Assembly: GCA_026415495.1 (NCBI GenBank)
Contig: JAOAGZ010000006.1
Span: 1-57,063 of the forward strand
DNA length: 57,063 nt
Reading direction: 5' to 3'
Source of the DNA: Eximiradius proteiniborus
Lineage (GTDB): Bacteria; Bacteroidota; Ignavibacteria; Kapaibacteriales; UBA2268
In this document: positions 45,500 to 53,804 of the stretch, in pieces
Layout of the letters: every line of letters begins with the position of its first letter
Position numbering within the stretch: position 1 is the first letter of the stretch
The notes under the pieces: generated by a model
Told to the model about the DNA's origin: nothing
Seen by the model: only the letters and a program-made list of their open reading frames with translations
The model's database searches: none
Made by a program: the position numbers and the translations under genes

Positions 45500-46135
45500 A
45501 TGCAAGTTCTTAGCGTGCAACCGCTTGAAATAGAAGAAATACAAGTTATTCGCTTCAGGAAATTTCTCGACGAACGAGGCTATTTTACCGAAACCTACCG
45601 GGAAGACGATTTCTATGGTATAGATGAACTTGCCTTCATCAGACGTTATGATTTTTTGCAGTTCAATGAATCATTTTCCTATAAAAATACATTCCGAGGT
45701 TTTCATTTCCAGTGGAACCCGTTTATGGGCAAATTAGTCCGCTGCATAAGCGGTAATTTGCTTGATATGGCAATAGATATTCGCAAAAATTCCGAAACTT
45801 TTGGCAAAATTATTGCTTATGAACTATCGGGCTCGCCCGCTCTGGATTATTCTGAATGGATGTGGATACCGCCCGGATTTGCACACGGAATGCTACTGAC
45901 AAAAGATAGCTATGTTCAATATCTTTGCAGTGGAACTTATAATCCACGTTGCGAAGGGGTTATTTCGCCGATGGCAGAAGATATTGATTGGTCCCTGTGC
46001 GACAAACGCATTGCAAAAAAAATCAAACAAGCATTCAGCAAAGATATTTTAGTTAAAGAACGCGATTTGCAAGGTATGACACTTGCTCAGTGGAAGAGCA
46101 ATAAAGCGTCAGATAAGTTTTTGAACATAGATTAG
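45500..46135 (+). CDS. rfbC: dTDP-4-dehydrorhamnose 3,5-epimerase-like protein
   Basis: 211 residues, RmlC cupin. Catalytic base in FRGFHFQWNPFMGKLVRCI (the RG-x-H motif), MWIPPGFAHGMLLT, and the DIDW segment before the C-terminus. Acts in dTDP-L-rhamnose synthesis with RfbA downstream; rfbB and rfbD are not here. The RGFHFQ and MWIPPG spellings differ a little from the classic RGLHYQ and WIPEG forms. Confidence 0.9.
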   Translation: MQVLSVQPLEIEEIQVIRFRKFLDERGYFTETYREDDFYGIDELAFIRRYDFLQFNESFSYKNTFRGFHFQWNPFMGKLVRCISGNLLDMAIDIRKNSETFGKIIAYELSGSPALDYSEWMWIPPGFAHGMLLTKDSYVQYLCSGTYNPRCEGVISPMAEDIDWSLCDKRIAKKIKQAFSKDILVKERDLQGMTLAQWKSNKASDKFLNID

Positions 46136-46136
46136 T

Positions 46137-47018
46137 ATGGACACAAAAGGAATAATTCTCGCAGGAGGCAAAGGAACCCGCCTTTATCCGATGACGTCTG
46201 TAATCAGCAAGCAACTGCTGCCGATTTACGACAAGCCTATGATTTACTACCCGCTGTCTACTCTTATGCTTGCTGACGTGCGCGATGTTCTTATTATTTC
46301 CACACCTCGAGACCTTCCTTCGTTCCAAACTCTTCTTGGCGATGGTTCGCAATGGGGCATTAATCTGCAATATGCCGAACAACCGCATCCAGGCGGATTG
46401 CCTGAAGCATTCATTATTGGTGCAGACTTTATCGAAGACAACCAGAGCGTTCTTATTTTGGGCGATAACTTGTTCTACGGCGATCTTACTTTTTTCCGCA
46501 GGTCGCTCGAAAAGAATATTGGCGGAACAATTTTCGCATACAATGTCGAAAAACCCCAGATGTATGGAGTTGTAGAATTCGACCGAAACGGCAATGTCCT
46601 ATCAATTGAGGAAAAGCCTGAAAATCCGAAATCGAACTTTGCAATTCCGGGACTTTATATTTTCGATGAAAATGTTGTCGAAATTGCTCGCTCGCTTTCT
46701 CCAAGCAATCGCGGCGAGCTTGAAATAGTGGACATACACAAGCACTACTTACGTCAAAACAGACTAAAAGTGGCACCCATAGGGCGCGGAGTTGCCTGGC
46801 TCGATACCGGCACACCGGAAAATTTCACCGAAGCGTCGGTGTTTATTATGTCAATAGAAAAGCGTCAAGGCACTAAAATTGCCTGCTTAGAGGAAATTGC
46901 TCTCAATCGCGGGTTTATCTCGATTGAGCAATTCGAAGCGACAATGAACGCAATGGCAGACTGCGACTACAAAAAGTATTTGCAAAAAGTATTTGAAATG
47001 ATAAAATTATCATTGTGA
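46137..47018 (+). CDS. rfbA: Glucose-1-phosphate thymidylyltransferase
   Basis: 293 residues, typical. LAGGKGTRLYPMTSVISKQL (nucleotide loop with signature Arg and Lys), YDKPMIYYPLSTLMLADVRD, LGDNLFYG (metal Asp), IEEKPENPKSNFAIPGLY, and AWLDTGTPENF. Makes dTDP-glucose for rhamnose and other deoxysugars. Starts 1 bp after the rfbC stop. Confidence 0.95.
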   Translation: MDTKGIILAGGKGTRLYPMTSVISKQLLPIYDKPMIYYPLSTLMLADVRDVLIISTPRDLPSFQTLLGDGSQWGINLQYAEQPHPGGLPEAFIIGADFIEDNQSVLILGDNLFYGDLTFFRRSLEKNIGGTIFAYNVEKPQMYGVVEFDRNGNVLSIEEKPENPKSNFAIPGLYIFDENVVEIARSLSPSNRGELEIVDIHKHYLRQNRLKVAPIGRGVAWLDTGTPENFTEASVFIMSIEKRQGTKIACLEEIALNRGFISIEQFEATMNAMADCDYKKYLQKVFEMIKLSL

Positions 47019-47071
47019 AAATAATTTTATTTTATTATTTTGTTAATTATTTGTAATATATAAGAATTGCT

Positions 47072-47500
47072 ATGGCTAAAAAAAGAGTAATAAAAACAAA
47101 CTACTTCGGCGAATTGGAAATAGACGACGAGTATATTTTCAAGTTCAAAGACGGTATGCTCGGATTTGAGGATTTGCACGATTACGTTTTAATCAGCGAG
47201 GAATCAACTGCACCGTTCAAATGGCTAATATCTGTCGATGAGCCGGAGATTGGCTTTCCATTGCTTAGTCCATGGCATATTGATGTTTATTACGATCCCG
47301 GAATCAAATACGACCTCGAAAAGCAGGTGCTATTTGTTGTAATCACTTTGGAAGACGAAAACGGCGAGATGAGTGCTAATATGAAAGCACCAGTTATCTT
47401 TAACATCGAGGAGCAGACTGGCAAACAAATCATTTTGCCGTCAGACAAATACTCAACAAATTATGTTATCGCAAAAAAGCAACAAACAATAAAGGAATAG
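47072..47500 (+). CDS. fliW: Flagellar assembly factor FliW
   Basis: 142 residues. Family features: an FKDGMLGFEDLHDYVL segment, PFKWLISVDEPEIGFPLLSP and NMKAPVIFNIEEQTGKQIIL. FliW binds flagellin and CsrA in turn: free FliW relieves CsrA repression of flagellin translation. It lies 4 bp before csrA and 5 kb from the flagellin genes, an arrangement that supports this role. Confidence 0.95.
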   Translation: MAKKRVIKTNYFGELEIDDEYIFKFKDGMLGFEDLHDYVLISEESTAPFKWLISVDEPEIGFPLLSPWHIDVYYDPGIKYDLEKQVLFVVITLEDENGEMSANMKAPVIFNIEEQTGKQIILPSDKYSTNYVIAKKQQTIKE

Positions 47501-47504
47501 CAAA

Positions 47505-47798
47505 ATGTTAGTTCTATCAAGGAAGATAGGGGAGGTAATCACCATTGGGAACTCAATTCAGATTACTGTTTTGAGCTACGACCGTGGGGTTGTGCGTTTG
47601 GGCATCGAAGCGCCCAAAACAGTGCCAGTGCACCGCAAAGAAATATATGAAAAGATTATCCAGATTAATCGTCAGGCAGCCAAAACTCATCTAATGGCAC
47701 TAAAAGATGCAATTGCAAATTCCAGTATTAAGTTTTCTCACTTAATTGACGAAGATATAAGTGGTATAGCCATAAAAAAATTAAATAACAAGGAATAG
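47505..47798 (+). CDS. csrA: Carbon storage/translation regulator CsrA, extended
   Basis: 97 residues; CsrA is usually 60-75. Core 1-50: MLVLSRKIGEVITIGNSI, VVRLGIEAPKTVPVHRKEIY. It keeps RNA-binding Leu4, Arg6 and the VHR (Arg44) region. An extra C-terminal tail of some 30 residues follows (DAIANSSIKFSHLIDEDIS). The C-terminal extension is the part FliW contacts in the known FliW-CsrA pair. AAAGGA precedes the ATG. Confidence 0.95.
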   Translation: MLVLSRKIGEVITIGNSIQITVLSYDRGVVRLGIEAPKTVPVHRKEIYEKIIQINRQAAKTHLMALKDAIANSSIKFSHLIDEDISGIAIKKLNNKE

Positions 47799-47802
47799 CA
47801 TT

Positions 47803-48438
47803 ATGGCTGAATATTCTGCATTAATAATTGATGATGACATCTGGATGCAGAGGATTTTGTCCAAAACATTGGCAAGTTACGGATTCAAGACCTCTTACCT
47901 TGCGTCTGATGGATATAATGGAATTGCACTTGCGGTAGAGCACCAGCCAACTCTTATTATTATCGATATTCTTATGCCCGAGCTTTCCGGACATCAAACA
48001 CTAAAGATTCTGAAGCACATTAAAAATACCAAACATATACCCGTTATTATGGTTTCTGCACTTTCCGACGTAGAGAATTTAGGTTTAGCAGTAAAAAACG
48101 GAATATCTGGCTTTATCTCCAAACCGTTTACCAGAGCAACTGTTTACGACAAACTTGTTGATATTTTCGGAACAGAGAAATTAGAAATGATAATGAAGGG
48201 TATTCCGATAGATCCGGAAGAATTATATGTTAATGAGAAGGTATTAGCTCAGAAACAGGAAGAGATGCTGGAATCTATTGCAAACATCAAAGAGCCGTCA
48301 CCAGCCGAGCCTCCGCCCACTCCGGAAGAAAAGACAACGCCCGTTGTCAAATCAGATACTATTTTGAAGCATTATCAGGAAGACGAAAAGAAAAGTATAG
48401 AATCAATTAAGAAACTTCTGCTAAAGAACCGTAAGTAA
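47803..48438 (+). CDS. Response regulator with proline-rich tail
   Basis: 211 residues. Receiver 1-125: IIDDDIWMQRIL, phospho-Asp in IIIDILMPELSG, VMVSALSD, and Lys in FISKPFT. Residues 126-211 are unusual: a charged linker, a Pro-rich stretch (SPAEPPPTPEEKTTP) and a basic C-terminal helix (KKSIESIKKLLLKN). No DNA-binding or enzymatic domain. It is 4 bp after csrA, so it is probably made with FliW and CsrA. Its stop is 1 bp from the convergent flgM stop. Confidence 0.88.
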   Translation: MAEYSALIIDDDIWMQRILSKTLASYGFKTSYLASDGYNGIALAVEHQPTLIIIDILMPELSGHQTLKILKHIKNTKHIPVIMVSALSDVENLGLAVKNGISGFISKPFTRATVYDKLVDIFGTEKLEMIMKGIPIDPEELYVNEKVLAQKQEEMLESIANIKEPSPAEPPPTPEEKTTPVVKSDTILKHYQEDEKKSIESIKKLLLKNRK

Positions 48439-48439
48439 G

Positions 48440-48697
48440 CTATTCTTGCTTATCCAATTCATTCAAAATACGTTGAGCAGTTTCCTTGAGCACTTCCGGC
48501 GAGTTGTAGTAGCCCGAAGAAATCCGAGAGAAAATACGGGAAAGCTTCTGAGCTTCGGTCGAAATTGATAAAGTATCACCACCCGAGCTTGCAGAAGTTT
48601 TGCCAGCAGTTGTTTTCGCTTTGCTCTTTTTATCAGAAACCCGCTCGTTATCTTTAGGTCCCGACACTCCCTGTGGTTTTATTGAACTGATATCCAT
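48440..48697 (-). CDS. flgM: Anti-sigma-28 factor FlgM-like protein
   Basis: 85 residues. A polar, Ser/Lys-rich disordered N-terminus, then the FlgM-type C-terminus: GDTLSISTEAQKLSRIF, ISSGYYNSPEVLKETAQRIL. FlgM holds sigma-28 inactive until it is exported through the hook-basal body. It ends the fliD-flaG-fliT-like operon, which is an unusual place for flgM. Short, but its ends match the family. Confidence 0.75.
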   Translation of the reverse strand: MDISSIKPQGVSGPKDNERVSDKKSKAKTTAGKTSASSGGDTLSISTEAQKLSRIFSRISSGYYNSPEVLKETAQRILNELDKQE

Positions 48698-48709
48698 ATC
48701 GCACCTATT

Positions 48710-49057
48710 TTATTTAGAATAAATTAATACCGATTTTTGCTTATTCAATTGCTTTAATTTTTCTCCTGTATCTTTAGTTTTTTTTCTAAGCAATTCTAAA
48801 TTAACAGAATCCAAATTAACAATCAAATTTATTTTTTCATTCCATTCGTCTTGCTTTTCAGCAACAAATTCCTTACCAATATCAGATTCGAGCAATGATT
48901 TAAGTTGAAGAATATTTTTTTCTCTTTCTTCGTAAAGATTAGAGATTTCTTCAAGGTCTTCCAACTCGAAATTTCCATTATTAAGTGCGTCGGAAATACT
49001 TTTGGTATTTTCGAGCACAAGTTCGATATTATTCAGTATTTCACTATACTTTTGCAT
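48710..49057 (-). CDS. Helical FliT/FlgN-like export chaperone candidate
   Basis: 115 residues, predicted all alpha-helical with coiled-coil periodicity (EEREKNILQLKSLL, NLELLRKKTKDTGEKLKQL). No clear sequence motif. Overlaps flaG by 14 bp and lies 12 bp before flgM. Position after fliD and flaG suits FliT; position before flgM suits FlgN. I cannot decide between them. Confidence 0.6.
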   Translation of the reverse strand: MQKYSEILNNIELVLENTKSISDALNNGNFELEDLEEISNLYEEREKNILQLKSLLESDIGKEFVAEKQDEWNEKINLIVNLDSVNLELLRKKTKDTGEKLKQLNKQKSVLIYSK

Positions 49058-49490
49058 TAGCTATCTGCCCTTCACCTTCGATATTGCTAACAATTCTTGC
49101 AATTTTCAGAGCAATTTCACTTGGCAATTGCTGAATAACTTCTTTTGTTTTGTTGTCGATAATGCGCAAAATCATTTTGTTTGTATCTTTGTCGATAGAA
49201 AATTCAAGAAAAACATCTGCTTCCTTAATAATATTTTTGAGTTTTTCTCCAAGTTCCTTCAAATCAGAATTTACTTTATTTTTAAATTCTTTTTCTTTCG
49301 GCTTAGCACTTTCAGATTGGGTTTCCTTATCGTGTTTTGCACCGACAGAGGACCCTTCTTCCTTGTCAGAGCTGAATTCTGCCTTGAATTGCTCGGCAAG
49401 CAAGGCGAATCGCTCTTTTCTAGTTTCCAACTGCAATTCTTCGAGAGACGTCTCTCTGATTGCAGAAGTGGGCTGAATTCCATTAATCAT
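49044..49490 (-). CDS. flaG: FlaG family protein
   Basis: 148 residues. A variable charged N-terminus and a conserved C-terminus: DVFLEFSIDKDTNKMILRI, NKTKEVIQQLPSEIALKI. That C-terminal domain defines FlaG, thought to influence filament length or cap function. Located 16 bp after fliD. A GAGG sequence precedes the ATG. Confidence 0.9.
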   Translation of the reverse strand: MINGIQPTSAIRETSLEELQLETRKERFALLAEQFKAEFSSDKEEGSSVGAKHDKETQSESAKPKEKEFKNKVNSDLKELGEKLKNIIKEADVFLEFSIDKDTNKMILRIIDNKTKEVIQQLPSEIALKIARIVSNIEGEGQIANAKV

Positions 49491-49506
49491 TTTGGACCTC
49501 TTAAAA

Positions 49507-51024
49507 TTATTGTCCTAATGAAGCTTGTTGAGCAATCAAGCTGCTATATGTAGAAGTAGAAGAGGTAGACATCGTTGAAAGCAAAGAGTATTGTCCCTGC
49601 GCTTGCAAGTATACTTTTAAATAACTTTCATACTCTTTTCTTAGGCTTTCAGCTTGTTGCTCGATAGTTGCTTCCAGAGAAGCAATTCTTTTATCTATAT
49701 TAGTAATTTCTCTTGTAATAGATTCATTTCTTGCCTTCAAAAGACCGCTATTGCCACCTTGCGGCTTTAGATTATAAATCACTTCATTAACTTTTGCAAC
49801 AAACCCTGTTTCAGAAGTGAAAAGCTTAGCAATATTTTCAGCCCCGTTTTCCTTTGCAAGAAATTCTTTTAGTTTATCTTTGTCTCGAAGGACTAATGTC
49901 CCGTCGTTGTTTAATTTAAAGCCAATATCAGTAAGACGTTTAGGTGCGTCCGGGTCGTCCGACGAACTAAGAACGGAAGTCCCAACTGCACGTAACCTTT
50001 GTTGCAAAGACGAAATTGCAGTATCTTGCCTTTGAATATCTTTATTCTGGCTCAAATTAAACAGAACGCCGTTGTATTCTTTAATCAAAGCATCGACAAA
50101 GCTTTCAAAACCATCGACATCAATATCGGTAGTAACATTAATTGGTTGAGCATCTGCTGCTTGCGGCTTCAACAGGTTAATGGTAAGTCCGGGCAATACA
50201 TCTTTCACTTCGTTAGAGTTTCTTGTTATTTCAATCCCATTTGCATCGAAGCTTGCATTTAGCAACGATGAGTCAGACACTTTGTAGCCAGCCGAGCCAC
50301 CGCTAATAGCAGTACGTGCATTGGGATCCGAGTAAAGCGAAGTAGTCCAGCCCAATAGTTCAGTAGTCGATGTTTGAGTAAAAGTAATTTTGTTATTCTG
50401 ACCGGTTTCTTTGGAAGTAAGAGAAATTCTACCGGTGGTTTCGGTATCTTTCACAAGCGAAGCGCTAATTTTAACGTCTTTAATTCCGTTGATAGCATTA
50501 ACAATTTTTTTCATTGCTTCTTCGTTTGTTTCGCTTCCAGTGAAATTAACCTTAACGGTGTAAGTTTTGTCATTCACAGAAAGATCGAAAGTCTTCTCGC
50601 CGGCAGTTTCCCCGAAGGCATCCGAAAGATTAAGTCTGTTGGAAACCAGCACATCATTTGTTGCAATGCGATTTACCTTTATTGAGTTAGAACCGACTAT
50701 GGCATTTCCATCAGCTTTTACTGTAAAATAATCGTTTTCTGATATTGTAGCCTTATAAGTTTTAAACTTGTCATTAATTCCGTTTGTAGGCGTAAATGTA
50801 AAATTATCGCCAACCTTCTTATATTCGCCAAATTTATCGAGTTGAGCAATAAGCGAGTTCAGCTTTCCATTTAATTCATTATAAAACTTCTGACGAGTTT
50901 GAAGGGTTTGCTTTCGCGATTGCAAACCTTCTGTGCGACTTGCCTGCGACTTTTTATATGATTCGACAAGCAATTCGCTATATGATTTGTCGCTGCCCGA
51001 TATTCCGAATGTGTCTATAGCCAT
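49507..51024 (-). CDS. fliD: Flagellar filament cap protein FliD
   Basis: 505 residues. N-terminal conserved domain (residues 1-100, LLVESYKKSQASRTEGLQSR...), variable middle with beta-rich segments, and a C-terminal region with ITNIDKRIASLEATIEQQAE followed by YSLLSTMSTSSTSTYSSL. Caps the growing filament and folds flagellin at the tip. Follows fliS by 17 bp. Confidence 0.93.
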   Translation of the reverse strand: MAIDTFGISGSDKSYSELLVESYKKSQASRTEGLQSRKQTLQTRQKFYNELNGKLNSLIAQLDKFGEYKKVGDNFTFTPTNGINDKFKTYKATISENDYFTVKADGNAIVGSNSIKVNRIATNDVLVSNRLNLSDAFGETAGEKTFDLSVNDKTYTVKVNFTGSETNEEAMKKIVNAINGIKDVKISASLVKDTETTGRISLTSKETGQNNKITFTQTSTTELLGWTTSLYSDPNARTAISGGSAGYKVSDSSLLNASFDANGIEITRNSNEVKDVLPGLTINLLKPQAADAQPINVTTDIDVDGFESFVDALIKEYNGVLFNLSQNKDIQRQDTAISSLQQRLRAVGTSVLSSSDDPDAPKRLTDIGFKLNNDGTLVLRDKDKLKEFLAKENGAENIAKLFTSETGFVAKVNEVIYNLKPQGGNSGLLKARNESITREITNIDKRIASLEATIEQQAESLRKEYESYLKVYLQAQGQYSLLSTMSTSSTSTYSSLIAQQASLGQ

Positions 51025-51041
51025 AGTCAGTGCCTCCTTCG

Positions 51042-51395
51042 CTATTCAAGATTGAAGGCTTTTGCCCAAGCATTACGAAGCTCGGTAATAATGTAAAGTG
51101 CCTCGTCGTATTTTTTCTGGAAAATACATCTCTGGCAATATTCGTAAAGCCGATAAAGACGGGTTGCTGTTTCTTCGTATTCGAAATTGAGAGCACCCAT
51201 AAGTTCAACAAGCACTCTGCTCATTTTATTGACATCCTGTCTTTTGCAGCTTACAATAAATAAATCATACATTTTCAGGATAATTTTTTCTTTGCTCCAC
51301 GAAAGAACTTCCTGTTCAAGATAAGCAGGAATTTTTTTCTCTTTTCCACCACCATACATTTTCGAGGCGGCAAGTTGTTGTGCTTGTGTCAACAT
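51042..51395 (-). CDS. fliS: Flagellin export chaperone FliS
   Basis: 117 residues, four-helix chaperone. SWSKEKIILKMYDLFIVSCK, MSRVLVELMGALNFEYEETA, LYRLYEYCQR match the FliS pattern. Keeps flagellin unpolymerised in the cytosol. It lies about 80 bp after a flagellin gene and directly before fliD. Confidence 0.93.
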   Translation of the reverse strand: MLTQAQQLAASKMYGGGKEKKIPAYLEQEVLSWSKEKIILKMYDLFIVSCKRQDVNKMSRVLVELMGALNFEYEETATRLYRLYEYCQRCIFQKKYDEALYIITELRNAWAKAFNLE

Positions 51396-51426
51396 AAATT
51401 CATCCTCACATTTTGTTTTCTAAATG

Positions 51427-51451
51427 GAGCGGTATCTTCCTGATACCGCTC
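51427..51451 (-). terminator. Hairpin after the second flagellin gene
   Basis: GAGCGGTATC-AGGAA-GATACCGCTC, a perfect 10-bp stem 27 bp after the flagellin stop, with only CATTTAG downstream on the minus strand. Termination would be partial, which fits the downstream fliS-fliD operon lacking its own sigma-28 promoter. Confidence 0.55.
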
Positions 51452-51478
51452 TTTAATTAAAGCAAAAACTATGCCCAA

Positions 51479-52456
51479 TTACCTAAACAATTGCAAGAAT
51501 TGTTGTGGATTTTGGTTAGCTTGGGCAAGTGAAACAAGCGATGCTTGCTGTAAGAACTGGGATTTTATAAGTTCCATTTGCTCTGTTGCGACATCAGCAT
51601 CTTCGATACGTGAAATTGCAGCTTTGTAGTTAGTGATTTGCGATTTTAGCACATTTTCCTGTGCATTGATACGAACCTCGATTCCGCCGAGATACGATGC
51701 GACTTTATTAATGTTATCAATAGCCATAGCAAGTGAAGAAATAGTTTGAGTAATCGCAGGTGTTGCGCCAACGTTTTCAAAAATTCCGAGATCAGAAGCA
51801 GAAACAGAGTTGAGATCTTCAAGGTTCAGACCAGCTACTCCGGCAAAGCTTGTTGCAGCACCAGTTGTAGTGCCACGAACAGCTATAGCTTCGTTTGTTG
51901 CATTCAAGTCGAAGATACCGTCCACGTTGAAATCAGGATTGCTTGTAGTTAAGTCGATGGAAATCTTCATCAAGTTGTTATTGGCATAATAGCCAGTAAC
52001 CCATTCGCCTGTGAAGTTGCCTTGAAGTAGTTGCTTGCCGCCAAACACAGTTGAATCTGTAATAAACTGAATTTGCTGAGCAAGGCGGTATGCACCTTTT
52101 GCAAGAGCAACCTTTTCGTCTGTTCCCAAAGCACCTGATGATGCAGTTGCAGCAGCATCTTTGATTTGAGTAACAAGAGTGCTGATCTGATCAAGAGCAT
52201 CCTGAGCTATTGATGTAACATTTTTAGCATCGCCTGCAGAATTGAGTGCAGCTTTCAATGCACCGTTGCGAGCCTGCAATGCACGCGAAGTAATGTAGCC
52301 TGAAACGTCGTCAGCGGCAGAGTTGATTCTCTTGCCTGTCGATAGTCGCAACTGGCGAAGAGCAATATTATTGCTCGAAGCCGTAAGAGCGTTGTAAGCA
52401 TTATCCGCGGGGATGTTCGTCCGTATTCTTGAATCACCGCTAATTGCTGATGGCAT
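51479..52456 (-). CDS. Flagellin (second copy)
   Basis: 325 residues. Conserved N-terminal D0/D1 (LRQLRLSTGKRINSAADDVS) and C-terminal D1/D0 (ISRIEDADVATEQMELIKSQ...NPQQFLQLFR) domains. The short central region (about 180-240) is variable, so D2/D3 are reduced. The start MPSAISGDSRIRTNIPADNA differs from the common MAQVINTN form. GGGAGGGG precedes the ATG, and a sigma-28 promoter and CsrA hairpin lie upstream. Protein is nearly identical to its neighbour at both ends. Confidence 0.96.
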   Translation of the reverse strand: MPSAISGDSRIRTNIPADNAYNALTASSNNIALRQLRLSTGKRINSAADDVSGYITSRALQARNGALKAALNSAGDAKNVTSIAQDALDQISTLVTQIKDAAATASSGALGTDEKVALAKGAYRLAQQIQFITDSTVFGGKQLLQGNFTGEWVTGYYANNNLMKISIDLTTSNPDFNVDGIFDLNATNEAIAVRGTTTGAATSFAGVAGLNLEDLNSVSASDLGIFENVGATPAITQTISSLAMAIDNINKVASYLGGIEVRINAQENVLKSQITNYKAAISRIEDADVATEQMELIKSQFLQQASLVSLAQANQNPQQFLQLFR

Positions 52457-52485
52457 AAGCCCCTCCCAAAGTTAAATGTTTTTTT

Positions 52486-52500
52486 GGTGCCTCCTCCACC
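52486..52500 (-). promoter_or_regulatory. CsrA-binding hairpin candidate in flagellin leader
   Basis: GGTG-GAGGAGG-CACC, a 4-bp stem with GGA in the loop, 30 nt before the flagellin ATG. The Shine-Dalgarno GGGAGGGG (52460-52467) provides a second GGA. Two sites in the leader are what a CsrA dimer would bridge, blocking ribosomes. Confidence 0.6.
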
Positions 52501-52525
52501 AAAAATTTTTCATCCTTCTCTATAT

Positions 52526-52552
52526 ATATCGGCAATATTATTTAAAACTTTA
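52526..52552 (-). promoter_or_regulatory. Sigma-28 promoter of the second flagellin gene
   Basis: TAAA (52552-52549), 15 bp spacer, GCCGATAT (52533-52526): an excellent match to TAAA-N15-GCCGATAA. Predicted leader about 60 nt. Confidence 0.88.
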
Positions 52553-52553
52553 A

Positions 52554-52580
52554 TAAAAAAGGACGGAAATTTTTCCGTCC
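52554..52580 (-). terminator. Terminator between the two flagellin genes
   Basis: GGACGGAAA-AA-TTTCCGTCC stem then TTTTTT on the minus strand. Located 48 bp after the first flagellin stop. It ends right where the next sigma-28 -35 box begins. Confidence 0.88.
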
Positions 52581-52627
52581 CGAAAAAATATTTTGACCAC
52601 ATATTTTTGAGCTATTTTAGTCAGATA

Positions 52628-53617
52628 TTATCTGAATAGCTGCAAGAACTGTTGTGGGTTTTGGTTTGCCTGGCTCAACGATACCAAAGAAGCTTGCTGC
52701 AAGAACTGTGATTTGATGAGTTCCATTTGTTCTGTTGCAACATCTGCATCTTCGATACGTGATATTGCAGCTTTGTAGTTTGTGATTTGAGATTTCAACA
52801 TTGCTTCCTGCGAGTTGATACGAACCTCAATACCACCAAGATACGATGCTACTTTGTTAATGTTGTCAATTGCCATTGCAAGAGATTGCAAAGTCATTAC
52901 AACATTTGATTTTCCTGTTACCGGATCATTTAAGTATCCGAAGTAACCCAAATCAGAAGAACTGATATTATTGAACTCTTCCAGATTCAAGCCGGTTACA
53001 CCTGCAAAGTTAGTTGATGCACCCGATACTGTTCCACGAATAGCTGTTGCTTCGCTTGTAGCATTCAGGTCGAACAACCCATTGACGTTAAAGTCTTTGT
53101 TGTTTACAGTTAAGTCAATGGAAATCTTCATCAATTCGTTATTTGCATAGTAGCCGGTAACCCATTCGCCTGTAAAGTTGCCTTGAAGCAATTGCTTGCC
53201 GCCGAACACAGTTGAGTCAGTGATAAACTGAATTTGTTGAGCAAGGCGGTATGCACCTTTTGCAAGAGCAACTTTTTCATCTGTTCCCAGAGCACCAGAC
53301 GAAGCAGTAGCTGTAGCATCCTTAATTTGAGCCATTAATGAGTAAATCTGGTCTAATGCATCCTGTGCAATAGAAGTTACATTCTTTGCATCACCGGCAG
53401 AGTTCAACGCTGCTTTCAACGCACCGTTGCGGGCTTGCAACGCACGTGAAGTGATATAGCCCGAAACATCGTCAGCTGCTGAATTAATTCTCTTTCCTGT
53501 GGAAAGACGCAATTGACGCAATGCTATGTTGTTACTTGATGCTGTTAATGCATTGTAGGCATTTTCTGCCGGGATGTTGGTGCGGATACGGCTATCGCCG
53601 CTAATTGCTGATGGCAT
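52628..53617 (-). CDS. Flagellin (first copy)
   Basis: 329 residues. Same architecture as the second flagellin: the first 90 and last 80 residues are almost identical (e.g. D17 to E), with a variable middle (about 180-245). Many synonymous DNA differences exist between the two copies, so the identity is not due to recent copying. GGAGG precedes the ATG with a sigma-28 promoter 80-106 bp upstream. Forms the filament with its paralog. Confidence 0.96.
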   Translation of the reverse strand: MPSAISGDSRIRTNIPAENAYNALTASSNNIALRQLRLSTGKRINSAADDVSGYITSRALQARNGALKAALNSAGDAKNVTSIAQDALDQIYSLMAQIKDATATASSGALGTDEKVALAKGAYRLAQQIQFITDSTVFGGKQLLQGNFTGEWVTGYYANNELMKISIDLTVNNKDFNVNGLFDLNATSEATAIRGTVSGASTNFAGVTGLNLEEFNNISSSDLGYFGYLNDPVTGKSNVVMTLQSLAMAIDNINKVASYLGGIEVRINSQEAMLKSQITNYKAAISRIEDADVATEQMELIKSQFLQQASLVSLSQANQNPQQFLQLFR

Positions 53618-53623
53618 AATAAA

Positions 53624-53660
53624 CCTCCATGTAAATTATTTGTTTTTCGGGCGTCCTGCC
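53624..53660 (-). promoter_or_regulatory. CsrA-binding sites in the first flagellin leader (candidate)
   Basis: GGC-AGGAC-GCC (53650-53660) is a small hairpin with AGGA in its loop. TTACATGGAGGTTT covers the Shine-Dalgarno (53624-53628) and is close to the CsrA consensus RUACARGGAUGU. Together they would allow one CsrA dimer to block translation. Confidence 0.6.
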
Positions 53661-53696
53661 ATCAATATTTATTTTAATCCTATCTTCCTGATTTAT

Positions 53697-53723
53697 TTTT
53701 CGGCAATTTTCTGAAAAACTTTA
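53697..53723 (-). promoter_or_regulatory. Sigma-28 promoter of the first flagellin gene
   Basis: TAAA (53723-53720), 15 bp spacer, GCCGAAAA (53704-53697). Same spacing and core as the second flagellin promoter. Predicted leader about 75 nt. Confidence 0.88.
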
Positions 53724-53804
53724 ATCCTTCAATGTTTTTCAGATTTGCATTTTCTTTTCAATTAATTTATCGTCAGTTTTTTTATGAACTTTAGCAAATT
53801 TTTT

